Shown here one piece after another: positions 1-9,176 of a stretch of 64,000 nucleotides of DNA. The position numbers were made by a program, and so were the translations under genes. The notes beneath the pieces were generated by a model. The model saw only the letters and a program-made list of their open reading frames with translations, ran no database searches and was not told where the DNA came from. Position 1 is the stretch's first letter, and each line of letters opens with the position of its first letter. The stretch is from DASWUZ01 sp036401375. GTDB taxonomy: Bacteria; Acidobacteriota; Terriglobia; Terriglobales; Acidobacteriaceae. Where the stretch lies: positions 186,001 through 250,000 of the forward strand of contig DASWVB010000012.1 of NCBI GenBank assembly GCA_036401375.1, read 5' to 3'.

Positions 1-1277
1 ACGCCGCTGGCGGGCGCGATCGTGTCAGCCTCGGTCGGCTGCTTCTGGGCGAAGTAGCTATGGTCCCACAGGTTGCGATAGAAAAAGCCAGTAAGCTCAG
101 CTGCTTTAGGCCCGAACGTTGGCCGCCCGCCCTCGAGGAAGAAGACGGTCACGATCCGCCCATATTGGGTGTCGGCGTAGGAGGCGAACCAGCCGTAGCG
201 CGTACCGTTGTTCGAGCAGGTGCCGGTCTTGCCGAGGACCGGGAACTGGTTGAAGTTCGCCCGCAGCGACCGCGCCGTCCCGTACTGCACCGCTGCAGCC
301 ATACCGTCCGAGATCTCAGGCACCAGCTTCGCGATGTCGAGTGTTCGCTTCACATGCGGCTGGAAGTTGATGACCTCTTCAGGGGTCGTCGGGTGCTGCA
401 GGTAAAAGAGCGTGCCGCCGTTCGCGATGGAGGCGACCAGCGCCCCAAGCTGCAGCGGAGTCATCGAGACACCCTCGCCGAAGGAGCACATCCGGCCCAC
501 CCCGCCCTCGCTCTCGGGAAGCGCCTGGTCGGGATAGATGCCCAGCTGCTCGCCCGGGATGTTGTATCCCGCCAGCTCACCCAGTCCGAACTGGTTGGCA
601 TAGTGCCGAATGCGCTCGAAGCCAAGGCGGCGGCCGAGCGTCTCGAAGTAGAGATTATTCGAATGCGCGAGCGCCTCTGTCAGGTTCACATGGTAGGAGC
701 CGCCGAGGTTCACCGGCGTGTCCTTGGTGATGATGCCCTCCTGCAGTGCGGCGAGCGCTACTGAGACCTTGATGGTCGAGCAGGGCTCAGCGCCGCTCGA
801 CAACGCGAGCTTCTGGTTCACCATGGCCAGGATGCGGCCGTTCTTCGGGTCGATCGCGACCACCGTACCGTTCATGTTGCCGAGCGCCTGCACGGCAGCA
901 GCGCGCACCACCGGATCTTCGCCGGCCGTGATGTCCCCGGCTGATATATCAGTGTCGGTGAAGGAGCTGCCAGTAAAGCGCTCGTAATAACGATGGCGGG
1001 TGCGCGAATAGCTTGCCCGCAGCAGGCGTCCATGCCTGCCTCGAACCAGGTAGCGCGTCGTCCGAAGGCTGTGAACAGGGGAGCGGCCGTGCCTGGTATG
1101 CGCGTTGACGGCGCGGCGGCTGTGCTGCAGGCTTGCCATCCGCCGCTGTACCCGCGCCGATTCGTGAACCGGGCCGCGGGCGTGGTGCAGCGGGCGCCGG
1201 GTCGTCGCCTCGGCACGCAGCGTGGCAGGCACCACCATCAGTCCGAGGACCAGTACTAGGTAGGCAAATCGCTTCAT
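1..1277 (-). CDS. Penicillin-binding transpeptidase, C-terminus cut by window edge
   Basis: D,D-transpeptidase expected to cross-link peptidoglycan outside the cytoplasmic membrane. About 425 codons lie in the window and the stop codon lies beyond base 1. An N-terminal signal or anchor segment (residues 1-22) is followed by an unusual Arg/His-rich linker (about 25-100) and a transpeptidase domain with all three active-site motifs: S167-T-I-K170, S206-N-N208 and K350-T-G352. There is no glycosyltransferase or PBP-dimer domain, so this is a single-domain class B-like enzyme rather than classical FtsI. The ATG at 1277 has a GGAAGAG Shine-Dalgarno 8 nt upstream. It follows ftsZ on the same strand after 217 nt, so a division role is possible but is inference. 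Confidence 0.88.
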   Translation of the reverse strand, partial: MKRFAYLVLVLGLMVVPATLRAEATTRRPLHHARGPVHESARVQRRMASLQHSRRAVNAHTRHGRSPVHSLRTTRYLVRGRHGRLLRASYSRTRHRYYERFTGSSFTDTDISAGDITAGEDPVVRAAAVQALGNMNGTVVAIDPKNGRILAMVNQKLALSSGAEPCSTIKVSVALAALQEGIITKDTPVNLGGSYHVNLTEALAHSNNLYFETLGRRLGFERIRHYANQFGLGELAGYNIPGEQLGIYPDQALPESEGGVGRMCSFGEGVSMTPLQLGALVASIANGGTLFYLQHPTTPEEVINFQPHVKRTLDIAKLVPEISDGMAAAVQYGTARSLRANFNQFPVLGKTGTCSNNGTRYGWFASYADTQYGRIVTVFFLEGGRPTFGPKAAELTGFFYRNLWDHSYFAQKQPTEADTIAPASG

Positions 1278-1494
1278 TCTGGCATCTCTTCCACAGTTAA
1301 GATGAGTTGCTGCCGTGCCGGGATTCTCTCTGGCCAACATCCCGCTGCAATGAGGTAAACGGACACAAACCGACATCACGAGAGACAAGGTGTCCTCATT
1401 TGGAACAATCAAGGCCGGGTGCTGACGGAGAGTTTATGGAAGATCTGTACTTCAAATATAGCAAAGCGTCTCCAGTACCCGGCCGCTGAGTAGA

Positions 1495-3108
1495 TCAAAG
1501 TGTCGCATGCCTCAGAAACGCTGGTATATCCAGGTCTTCCGGCACCGTCTCCGGCTCAAACTCGATCTCCCCCGTCTTCACCAAGCCCTCCTGTGTGAGC
1601 TGCCGGTGGTCCTCGATCGGCGCTCCATGCTCGTCCGCAAAGACCAGGAACGCGTCCCGCCGTGTGAACGGCACCGCCTCCGTGCCCGCCCAGCCCGAAT
1701 CCAGATCGGCAGGCGAGTGCCGGCCTGCAGAAGGGTCTTCATCCCGTGCCGCGACCGGATCAGAGCCGCCAAAGCCGCCAAAGTTCGTGCCTGGCAACCC
1801 TGCGCCGCGGGCAAGGGCCTCTGCCGAATCAAGCCCCAAGACTTCCTCGCCGACAGCCGCTGCTATCCTTATCGACGAAAAGGGACTCGCGGACCCCGAG
1901 AGCGGAGACTCAACCTCGAACTCCGCCTCATGGTTAGACGAAGCTGAAATGAAAGCAGACTGGTCTGCCTCCTTCGTCGCCTGCACAGAAGTTTCTCCGC
2001 GCGGCGCTGCCTCCGCCTCCGCTGCAAGCTCGCTCGCAAACCGGGGAGCTGACTGCCACGTCTCGATCCTTACCCGGATAGGCTGCTCCGGCTCGACCGC
2101 CGAAGTGAGCAGCCGCGAGCGCCGCTCCTGAGACTCCTGACGGAAGCCGGTGGCGATGACGGTGATCTTCACATCGTCGCCCATCGTCTCATCGAGCACC
2201 GCGCCAAAGATGATATTCGCGTCCTCATGCGCCGCACTCTGGATCAGGGTAGAGGCCTCGTTCACCTCGCTGAGCTTGAGCGAACTTGACCCCGAAATAT
2301 TGATAAGGATGCCGCGCGCGCCATCGATCGCGCCCGCCTCGAGCAGCGGCGAAGCCATCGCCGCCATGGCCGCCTCGATCGCCCGCTTCGGCCCGCTGCG
2401 CAGCGCAGTCCCCATTACTGCGTAGCCCATCCCCGCCATCGTCGTCTTCACATCGGCGAAGTCGCGGTTGATGATGCCGGGGATTGTGATGATGTCAGAA
2501 ATCCCCTGCACGCCCTGCCGCAGTACATCGTCGGCGATGCGGAAGGACTCGAAGAAGCCGGCGTCTTTGGCGACCGCAAGCAGCTTCTCGTTGGGGATCA
2601 CGATCATGGTGTCCACGCTCTCGAGCAGCTCCATCATGCCGCGCTCGGCCTGCGCCATCCGCCGCTTACCCTCAAATCCGAAGGGACGCGTGACCACCGC
2701 GACCGTCAGCGCACCCATCTCGCTCGCGAGCGACGCGATCACCGGCGCCGCGCCGGTTCCCGTGCCGCCGCCGAGGCCCGCGGTGACGAAGACCATGTCC
2801 GCACCCTCCAGCGCCTCGATGATCTTCTCCGAATCTTCGAGCGCGGCGCGGCGGCCGACATCAGGGTTGGCGCCCGCCCCAAGGCCGCTGGTCAGCTTGA
2901 CGCCAAGCTGCAGCTTCACCGGCGCCTGGCACGCCTGCAGCGCCTGGACATCGGTGTTCGCGGCGATGAACTCGACGCCCTCGACCCGCGCCTGGATCAT
3001 GCGATTGACGGCGTTGCCGCCGCCCCCGCCCACTCCGATGACCTTGATCTTCGCGCCGTGGAGCACTTCGTCGTGGTACTGGATGCGGATCTCTTCACAA
3101 TTGCTCAT
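1495..3108 (-). CDS. ftsZ: Cell division protein FtsZ
   Basis: Tubulin-like GTPase that forms the cytoplasmic Z ring. The 537 residues include the Gly-rich nucleotide loop (27-33), the tubulin signature GGGTGTG (113-119) and the T7 loop NRDFADV (214-220) that completes the catalytic site of the neighbouring subunit. The globular part ends near residue 330. A linker of almost 200 residues, rich in Ala, Glu and Ser, then leads to the conserved tail peptide DLDIPAFLR (525-533) that binds FtsA and other partners. Typical FtsZ is 380-400 residues, so the linker accounts for the extra length. The ATG has GGAG 8 nt upstream. It lies 112 nt after ftsA in the order ftsQ-ftsA-ftsZ. Confidence 0.98.
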   Translation of the reverse strand: MSNCEEIRIQYHDEVLHGAKIKVIGVGGGGGNAVNRMIQARVEGVEFIAANTDVQALQACQAPVKLQLGVKLTSGLGAGANPDVGRRAALEDSEKIIEALEGADMVFVTAGLGGGTGTGAAPVIASLASEMGALTVAVVTRPFGFEGKRRMAQAERGMMELLESVDTMIVIPNEKLLAVAKDAGFFESFRIADDVLRQGVQGISDIITIPGIINRDFADVKTTMAGMGYAVMGTALRSGPKRAIEAAMAAMASPLLEAGAIDGARGILINISGSSSLKLSEVNEASTLIQSAAHEDANIIFGAVLDETMGDDVKITVIATGFRQESQERRSRLLTSAVEPEQPIRVRIETWQSAPRFASELAAEAEAAPRGETSVQATKEADQSAFISASSNHEAEFEVESPLSGSASPFSSIRIAAAVGEEVLGLDSAEALARGAGLPGTNFGGFGGSDPVAARDEDPSAGRHSPADLDSGWAGTEAVPFTRRDAFLVFADEHGAPIEDHRQLTQEGLVKTGEIEFEPETVPEDLDIPAFLRHATL

Positions 3109-3220
3109 GGAATTAACTCCGAAATCGGTGTATTTAGTAGGTCAAGTTATCGGTCGAGTAACAATCCTGTAGGTCAGTCATAAATCCCGCGAAATTATCA
3201 AGTACTACGTCAAAGTAGAG

Positions 3221-4438
3221 TTATAGACTCCCGGCAAACATGGTTCGCAGCTTGGCGCGAAGGCCCTGATCTTCGGCTGCCCGCATCACCCCGGTGCGAT
3301 GCGAATAGAGCAGCATGCCGATTAACGCAGAGCACTCCGGCTGCGCCAGCTCATCGGGCATGCGCGACAGAGGCACCGGATAGCCGATCCGCGCCGGCAC
3401 CCGCAACAGGCTCTCCGTTACATCGAGCAGCCCGGCAAGGCGTGCTCCGCCGCCGGTCAGAATGCACCCAGCGCCCAGCGCCTCGAGCACTCCACCCTGG
3501 CGCAGGTTGTCCCGCAGCATATGCAGCAGCTCGCGTGCGCGCGGCTCCAGTATCTCGCTGAGCAGACGTTGACGAACCAGCCGCGGCTCCTGCCCGGCTA
3601 TGCCTCTCAACTCCACCTCGGCCCGCTGCGAGACGGAGGTGACGACCGCGTTGCCATACTCGCGCTTCAGCCACTCGGCCTCGGGCACCGGCACGTGCAG
3701 CCCCACGGCAAGGTCATTGGTGAAGTGATCTCCCCCGATCGGGATCACCGAAGTATGCGCGACGGATCCCTCGAAGAAGACCACCAGCTCGGTCGATCCT
3801 GCGCCGATGTCCAGCAGGCAAACGCCCAGCTCGCGTTCATCGGCCGACACGGTCGCCTCGGCCGAGGCGATCGCCTCGGAGACGGTCTCCGTTACTTCGA
3901 GGCCGGCCTTATTGGCGCACGTGACGACGCTCTGCAGAGCCCCGGCCGCGCAGGTCGCAAGATGCAGGTTGACCTCGAGCCGGCAGCCGACCATTCCCAC
4001 CGGGTCATGGATGCCGGGCTGCTCGTCGAGCAGAAACTGCTGGGGCAGCAGGTGAAGGATCTCGCGGTCAGCAGGCAGCGACACAGAGCGAGCACGCTCC
4101 ACCGCTCCACGAACATCCTCCCGCGTAATCTCGCGCGGACGCGTTCCGAGAGAGATGCCGCCGCGGCTGTTCACTCCCCGAATATGAGGACCGCCGATGC
4201 CCACCACGCAGCTTTCGATGGTCGCCTTGGCGGCCTCCTCTGCCTGGATCGCCGCCTTGTTGATCGTGACGATGGCCGGCTGCAGGTCCGAGATCAGGCC
4301 CTTGCGCATGCCGGTCGAATTCACGATGCTGTGCCCGCGATAGCGCAGCGCGCCCTCATGCAGCTCGGCGATCAGCACCCGCGTCTTGGCGCTGCCGGCG
4401 TCGAGCACCGCGATCAGACCATCCGTCTTCTGCGTCAT
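3221..4438 (-). CDS. ftsA: Cell division protein FtsA
   Basis: Actin-like ATPase that tethers FtsZ filaments to the membrane. The 405-residue protein begins with the phosphate-binding segment IAVLDAGSAKTRVLIAEL, shows further actin-fold segments (CLLDIGAGSTELVVF, LTGGGARLAG), and ends in a short basic amphipathic stretch (GLRAKLRTMFAGSL) that fits the membrane-targeting helix. The start at 4438 was preferred over an in-frame upstream ATG because its ATGA overlaps the ftsQ stop by 4 nt, which implies translational coupling, and because the extra upstream residues resemble no FtsA sequence. Confidence 0.96.
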   Translation of the reverse strand: MTQKTDGLIAVLDAGSAKTRVLIAELHEGALRYRGHSIVNSTGMRKGLISDLQPAIVTINKAAIQAEEAAKATIESCVVGIGGPHIRGVNSRGGISLGTRPREITREDVRGAVERARSVSLPADREILHLLPQQFLLDEQPGIHDPVGMVGCRLEVNLHLATCAAGALQSVVTCANKAGLEVTETVSEAIASAEATVSADERELGVCLLDIGAGSTELVVFFEGSVAHTSVIPIGGDHFTNDLAVGLHVPVPEAEWLKREYGNAVVTSVSQRAEVELRGIAGQEPRLVRQRLLSEILEPRARELLHMLRDNLRQGGVLEALGAGCILTGGGARLAGLLDVTESLLRVPARIGYPVPLSRMPDELAQPECSALIGMLLYSHRTGVMRAAEDQGLRAKLRTMFAGSL

Positions 4439-5670
4439 TGGGCCGCCTCGGTAGACGGCTCCGCGGGCCGCGCCGTCGCGTATGGCCTCCACCGGGCAGC
4501 GGGCTGTTGCGGGCGCGCCGGCTTGTGAATCGCGCCGTGCCCGGCCTTCGCCGCTGCTCTCGCCGCTGGCCTCGCGGCCGCTGTCGAGTGCTGGTGCGGC
4601 GCAGCTACGGCGCCGGCCGGCAGACTTCCGACGTCCTTGCCCATTCGCTGCGCCGATGCGTCCTGCGCGGCCGGAGCAGGAGCAGGCGTGCCGCTCTTAT
4701 CCATCTCCAGCACCACCTGCCGGTCATAGCGAAGATCGATTGACGCAAGATGCGGATACTGCTGACGCCACTCCGCCAGGTGCGCCTGGTAGTTGTGAAA
4801 GCGCGCCAGGAAATCCGCATCGCCGAAGTGGAGCAGCAGGTCGTGCTGATCGGCCGCCGCTGCTGCTGACGGTACGACCGCCCTGACGTCCTCGGGATCG
4901 GAGAGATCGACCTCGCTGATCTGCGCCGAGAGGCCCTCTCCACTCGCGTCCAGATCGGCGATGAACTTCTGATAGATATGCATGCGCGCGGTCCGGGTCG
5001 AGAGCGGATCGGCGGCGTCGATTCCTGTCACGACAGGGAAGGAGTAGTGCCTGGCCTCCATCGCATCGTGCGGCATAGGCAGGATCACCCCGCTCGCATC
5101 CACCAGCCCGATGGAGTTGCCGGTGCGCAGAAAGGCTATCGGAGTGCGCTCTAAGATCGCGACCCTCATCTGGTTGGGCAGCAGGCGCATCACCGTCGCA
5201 TGCTCCACCCACGGCAGGTTCTCGAGCGCCCGGCGGCGTTCGGCCAGGGGGATGAAAAACACATTGCGCCCGATGTCGCTGCCGAAGACTGAGAGCAGTT
5301 CGGCGCGCGTCACCTCGCTGTTGCCGAGCACCTGTATGGAGTCGGAGCTGTCAATGCGGAAGCGAGGGTCGTGCTTGAGCAGGTCGCGCGCCGCAATCGC
5401 CCCCGCGCCCAGCCCGCCGAGCAAAAGCAGGGTGCCCGCCGCGAGTGCGATCTGTCCTCGGCGGGTGCGCGGCAGGATGCCCCTTCGCACCGGCACACGG
5501 CGCCGCGTACGCAGGAAGGCGTCCTCTTCCCGCGCATCTTCTTCCGGCTGAAAGCGCGGAAGCGGGCCAGCGCGCAGCCTTGGTGCGGCGTCAAGAGGGA
5601 GGAACGAGTCCTCGAAGTCGTCTGCCGCAAGGGCCGGGGCCCGGCTCGTTGTTTTTTCGATTTTTGCCAC
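4435..5670 (-). CDS. ftsQ: Cell division protein FtsQ/DivIB
   Basis: Single-pass divisome protein that links early and late division proteins. A Pro/Arg-rich cytoplasmic segment precedes one membrane helix (about residues 74-94, LAAGTLLLLGGLGAGAIAA), a POTRA domain (about 104-175) and a FtsQ/DivIB beta domain. An Ala/Pro-rich tail of roughly 90 residues at the C-terminus is unusual. The start is uncertain. GTG at 5670 gives MAKIEKTTSR; an in-frame TTG at 5730 would add 20 residues. A TATAGT hexamer on the minus strand (5705-5710) would place transcription initiation downstream of the TTG, which favours the GTG. The murC/ddl genes often found upstream are absent; the gene is divergent from a guanine deaminase. 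Confidence 0.92.
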   Translation of the reverse strand: MAKIEKTTSRAPALAADDFEDSFLPLDAAPRLRAGPLPRFQPEEDAREEDAFLRTRRRVPVRRGILPRTRRGQIALAAGTLLLLGGLGAGAIAARDLLKHDPRFRIDSSDSIQVLGNSEVTRAELLSVFGSDIGRNVFFIPLAERRRALENLPWVEHATVMRLLPNQMRVAILERTPIAFLRTGNSIGLVDASGVILPMPHDAMEARHYSFPVVTGIDAADPLSTRTARMHIYQKFIADLDASGEGLSAQISEVDLSDPEDVRAVVPSAAAAADQHDLLLHFGDADFLARFHNYQAHLAEWRQQYPHLASIDLRYDRQVVLEMDKSGTPAPAPAAQDASAQRMGKDVGSLPAGAVAAPHQHSTAAARPAARAAAKAGHGAIHKPARPQQPAARWRPYATARPAEPSTEAAQ

Positions 5671-5870
5671 GCCTTGAGTCGAGGTCGTGAGAGTCGCCAA
5701 CCTGACTATAGCTTGCCCCGGCCCGCGCAACAGCCAGTCTATTTCGTCAACGAACCTTCAAAGGTATCTTCCATGGATACATCTCGATCCTCCTTCGCGC
5801 GGGCGGGCATGATTCATCAAAGTTTCCGCTCAATTGACCACCGGACGCTGCGGGCCGCGACGAAAAGGCT

Positions 5871-5904
5871 TGGACAACGGCGGAGCAGTCTTTACTCTGG
5901 AACC
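5871..5904 (+). promoter_or_regulatory. Candidate promoter for the guanine deaminase gene, possibly leaderless
   Basis: TGGACA (5871-5876) and TACTCT (5893-5898) are separated by 16 nt, and TACTCT ends 6 nt before the ATG at 5905. That spacing would start the transcript at or next to the start codon. No Shine-Dalgarno sequence lies at normal spacing. The call rests on inspection only. Confidence 0.4.
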
Positions 5905-6372
5905 ATGCAGCCCGCCTTCATGGAGATGGCCATCGCCCTGGCGACTGAGAACGTCCGCAGCGGAGCGGGCGGGCCATTCGGCGCTGTCGTCGTCAAGGGG
6001 GGCAGCGTGGTCGCGAAGGCCGCCAACGCCGTCACCTCGACCAACGATCCGACCGCGCACGCCGAGGTGCTCGCCATCCGCCGCGCATGCCAGGCGCTCA
6101 ACCACTACCAGCTCGACGGCTGCGAGCTCTATACCAGCTGCGAGCCGTGCCCCATGTGCCTGGGGGCGATCTACTGGGCTCGTCCCGCCGCGGTCTACTA
6201 CGCGAACACGCGCGCCGAGGCTGCTGCCGCCGGCTTTGACGACTCCTTCATCTATGAACAGGTGCCGCTGCTGCCTCACCAGCGCGAGATCAGCATGATC
6301 CACCTCCCGCATCCCGCGGCCCACGAGAGCTTCCATCAGTGGGGTATCAACTCCGCCCGCATCTGTTACTAG
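5905..6372 (+). CDS. guaD: Guanine deaminase, CDA-fold type
   Basis: Cytoplasmic zinc deaminase expected to convert guanine to xanthine and ammonia. The 155-residue length matches the Bacillus GuaD type. The zinc and catalytic motifs are HAE (His52, Glu54) and PCPMC (Cys82, Cys85), with family-typical segments GGPFGAVVVKGG, DPTAHAE, CEPCPMCLGAIYWA and AGFDDSFIY. The ATG at 5905 gives a protein collinear with the family; upstream in-frame sequence is antisense to ftsQ and was excluded. It is divergent from ftsQ and followed by a membrane protein and an APC permease, so purine salvage or nitrogen release is likely. The best alternative, TadA tRNA deaminase, fits the C-terminal half less well. 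Confidence 0.9.
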   Translation: MQPAFMEMAIALATENVRSGAGGPFGAVVVKGGSVVAKAANAVTSTNDPTAHAEVLAIRRACQALNHYQLDGCELYTSCEPCPMCLGAIYWARPAAVYYANTRAEAAAAGFDDSFIYEQVPLLPHQREISMIHLPHPAAHESFHQWGINSARICY

Positions 6373-6477
6373 GTAGCATCTTCATGAGCGGGGCGGCGGC
6401 CCCGGCAGGGTCGTCAGAGGGTAATCCGCTGCACCCGGCCGGGACGAGGTCGAGCATCAGCCAGTAAGTGACACTGC

Positions 6478-7518
6478 GTGGAGGAGACCCTGAAGAGCAA
6501 GAACGCCAGGCACCTGCTGACCATCGTGACCATCCTGATGTCGGCCCACTACTCTGCTGCGGACCTGAACCTCACCACCCCGGAGTTTGACTGGGACGAC
6601 TACACGCACCTCCGTCTGCACGTGGGCCCCTTCGACTACCGCATGCTTCCCGCGCTGATCTGGCGTCTGCTCGCGTGGCTGCTGGGGCCTCTTCATCGAT
6701 CGCATCCAGGGCTGAACATGCCGATGCTCCATCAGCCGTTCCTCGGCAACCGGGGCTGGTTTCTCTTTCTGCTGGGCTTCTTCTTCATGCTGGCGACCCT
6801 GACCGTCGCGCGCGGACTGCTGCAAACGATCAACCCGGCCTGGCAGTTCGGGTGGCTGGCGCTCAGCCTCGGCTACATCGCTTACTTCGATACCGCTCTG
6901 GTGCTCAACCGAAACCTCTACTACCCCTACGATGTCCCCGCACTCTTCTTCTTCACGCTCCTCGTCTCTCTCGCCTGGCGCGACCGGCCCCTGCTCTTCA
7001 CTCTCGTGCTGGCAGTGGCGACCTTGAACAAGGAGACGGCCTGCATGTCCATCCTCATCTACTTCGGCCTGCACATCGGCAGAACCGCGCTTGGCAGGCT
7101 TGCTGCGCTCTGCGCGGGAATGGCGGCGACCGTGCTTGCCGTGCGACTCGCCGAGCGCGCTCTCATCCACCACGTCTGCAGCACCTGTACCGCGCAGGCC
7201 CAGCACCAGCTCAGCGGCAATATCGCCCAGCTGGCGAATCCCTTCTTCTGGCTCTCCGCGACCTCCGTCTTCGGCTATGCCTACGTCGCGGTTATCCTGC
7301 TCTGGCGCTACATCCCTGTTCGCTTGAGAATTACTGCCAGCGTCACTTACGTCGCCTGGCTGGGGGGCATGAGCGTGGTTGGAATCCTGCGCGAACTACG
7401 CATCTTCTCAGAGCTCTCGGCTCTTCTGTTGCTGCTGGTCGCCGTCGGTCTGAACGAGTGGATGCGCCAGAGGGAGACGCTTCGCCCCAGTCCCGCCTGC
7501 CCGGTTGCGGAGGCATGA
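6478..7518 (+). CDS. Polytopic membrane protein of unknown function
   Basis: I do not recognise this family. The 346 residues form many hydrophobic segments (for example FLFLLGFFFMLATL, ALFFFTLLVSLAW, ELSALLLLLVAVGL), predicting roughly eight to nine membrane helices. Polar stretches near the N-terminus contain DWDDYTH and PFDYRMLP, and loops contain NRNLYYPYD and NKETA. Acidic and Asn/Tyr-rich loops of this kind occur in membrane glycosyltransferase-like proteins, but no catalytic motif can be assigned. The start is GTG at 6478 without a clear Shine-Dalgarno; an in-frame ATG at 6538 is possible. It lies between the guanine deaminase and the APC permease on the same strand. Confidence 0.75.
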   Translation: MEETLKSKNARHLLTIVTILMSAHYSAADLNLTTPEFDWDDYTHLRLHVGPFDYRMLPALIWRLLAWLLGPLHRSHPGLNMPMLHQPFLGNRGWFLFLLGFFFMLATLTVARGLLQTINPAWQFGWLALSLGYIAYFDTALVLNRNLYYPYDVPALFFFTLLVSLAWRDRPLLFTLVLAVATLNKETACMSILIYFGLHIGRTALGRLAALCAGMAATVLAVRLAERALIHHVCSTCTAQAQHQLSGNIAQLANPFFWLSATSVFGYAYVAVILLWRYIPVRLRITASVTYVAWLGGMSVVGILRELRIFSELSALLLLLVAVGLNEWMRQRETLRPSPACPVAEA

Positions 7519-7629
7519 TCGTTCAACTTGAGAGGACGTCGTCAGAAGACGTCTATAGTTGACTTCCCGGCGGTGACGCCGCAGACTGACCACTCCAAGG
7601 CAGAATTTTGAGTGAGGAAGTATGCAGCC

Positions 7630-9051
7630 ATGACTCCAGCCGAGGCTCTTCCTCTCAGCGATGAGGCCGATCTCGGGACGGCGACCGCCTCCTCTTACGG
7701 CCTGAAGCGCGGCATCCTCTCGCCCGTCGAAACGCTCGCCCAGAGCATCTCGACCATCGCCCCCACCACCTCGCCCACCATGACCATCCCGCTGGTCTTT
7801 GCCCTGGCCGGCAACGCGACCTGGCTCGCCTACCTGCTCGCGACCGCCGGCGTGTTGCTGGTTGCACTATGCGTCAGCCGCTTTGCGCGCTACTCCGCCT
7901 CGCCGGGCTCGCTCTACATCTACGCGTCGACCCTGCGGCCGGTGGTGGGATCGATCACCGCCTGGGCGCTGCTGCTCGCCTACATCGCCACCGCTGCTTC
8001 GGTAGCGGGCGGCTTCATCAACTATGCCAATGTACTGTTGAACCTGGGCTTCGGCCTCCGCGCCCCGCAATCGCTGCTGGCGGTGATAGCCGTCACCGTC
8101 GCCACCGCAATCGCCTATCGCGACGTCAAAGTCTCCGCACGCACCATGCTGTGGATCGAGGCCGTCTCCATCACCTTCATCAGCATCGTGGTCGCGATCC
8201 TGCTGGCAAAGAACGGCCTGCACCTCCATCCGGCCCAGCTGCGACTCGACGGCGCATCGTCCTCCGGGGTGCGTCTCGGCGTGGTGCTCGCACTGTTCAG
8301 CTTCGTCGGCTTCGAGAGCGCCACCACCCTCGGCGCGGAGGCGCGCGAGCCTCTGCGTACCATTCCCCGCGCCGTCATTCAGAGCGCCATGCTGACCGGC
8401 GTTTTTCTGATCCTCTGCGCCTACACCGAGGTGCTTGGCTTCGCCGGTGCCCATCAGAACTTCGGCAGCAGCGACGCACCTATGCACCTGCTCGCACAGC
8501 AGGCCGGCGTGCCTCTGCTGGGGCCATTGATCGATGCCGGCGCGCTGGTGAGCATGTTCGCCTGCATCCTCGCCTGCATCACCGCGGGCGCACGGGTGCT
8601 GATGCTGATGGGGCATAACGGACTGGCCTCGCGCCGCCTTACTCAGACCCATCTGCGCAATGCCACGCCAGGGCCGGCGGTCGTCTCCGTCGGAGTGCTC
8701 ACGTTATTGCCGGCTGCTCTACTCGCCGCACGCGGCGCCAGCGGCTCTGACATCTATGGATGGCTGGGCTCGCTCGCGACCTACGGCTTCATCACCGTGT
8801 ATGGGCTGGTTGCCCTCGCGCTGGCTTTTTACATGCGCCGCCAGGGCCACCTTACCCCGGCGGTCATCCTGCTGTCTGTAACAACCACGGTGGCAATGGT
8901 GCTGGCCCTTGTCGGCACTCTCATTCCCGTGCCTGCCGCGCCTTACAGCTGGCTGCCCTATGTCTATCTCGTCTACATACTCGCCGGACTGGGATGGTAC
9001 TTCCGCCTGCAATCGAAGCGACGCAGACCTGCTCCTCAACACCAAGCCTGA
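7630..9051 (+). CDS. APC-superfamily amino acid permease
   Basis: Inner-membrane transporter of about 473 residues with around twelve helices. The N-terminal segment (SPVETLAQSISTIAPTTSP followed by a Gly-containing helix) matches the helix 1 region of amino acid/polyamine/organocation permeases. The central FVGFESATTLGAEAREP with IPRAVIQS is the typical helix 6 to loop region. The ATG at 7630 has GAGGAAG 9 nt upstream, so the GTG at 7612 was not used. The substrate cannot be read from sequence; proximity to guanine deaminase and the RidA/amidase genes suggests a nitrogen compound. Confidence 0.9.
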   Translation: MTPAEALPLSDEADLGTATASSYGLKRGILSPVETLAQSISTIAPTTSPTMTIPLVFALAGNATWLAYLLATAGVLLVALCVSRFARYSASPGSLYIYASTLRPVVGSITAWALLLAYIATAASVAGGFINYANVLLNLGFGLRAPQSLLAVIAVTVATAIAYRDVKVSARTMLWIEAVSITFISIVVAILLAKNGLHLHPAQLRLDGASSSGVRLGVVLALFSFVGFESATTLGAEAREPLRTIPRAVIQSAMLTGVFLILCAYTEVLGFAGAHQNFGSSDAPMHLLAQQAGVPLLGPLIDAGALVSMFACILACITAGARVLMLMGHNGLASRRLTQTHLRNATPGPAVVSVGVLTLLPAALLAARGASGSDIYGWLGSLATYGFITVYGLVALALAFYMRRQGHLTPAVILLSVTTTVAMVLALVGTLIPVPAAPYSWLPYVYLVYILAGLGWYFRLQSKRRRPAPQHQA

Positions 9052-9176
9052 CGCTATCAAAACACGCATGGAGCGAAGACGCAGGGGCAGATCAGCAGAC
9101 TCTGGCGCCTCCGGGCCGCCCTCGGAGATGCATCGGACTGATGCCAGGAATGCGCGCTCGCATCAAGCCAGGCTCG

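Noticed and set aside
60..764. Long plus-strand open frame at the window start
   Set aside because: It is antisense to the penicillin-binding protein, whose SxxK, SxN and KTG motifs are intact on the minus strand.
1307..1489. Small plus-strand frame between the penicillin-binding protein and ftsZ
   Set aside because: 60 codons with no Shine-Dalgarno, no domain and no coding-like composition.
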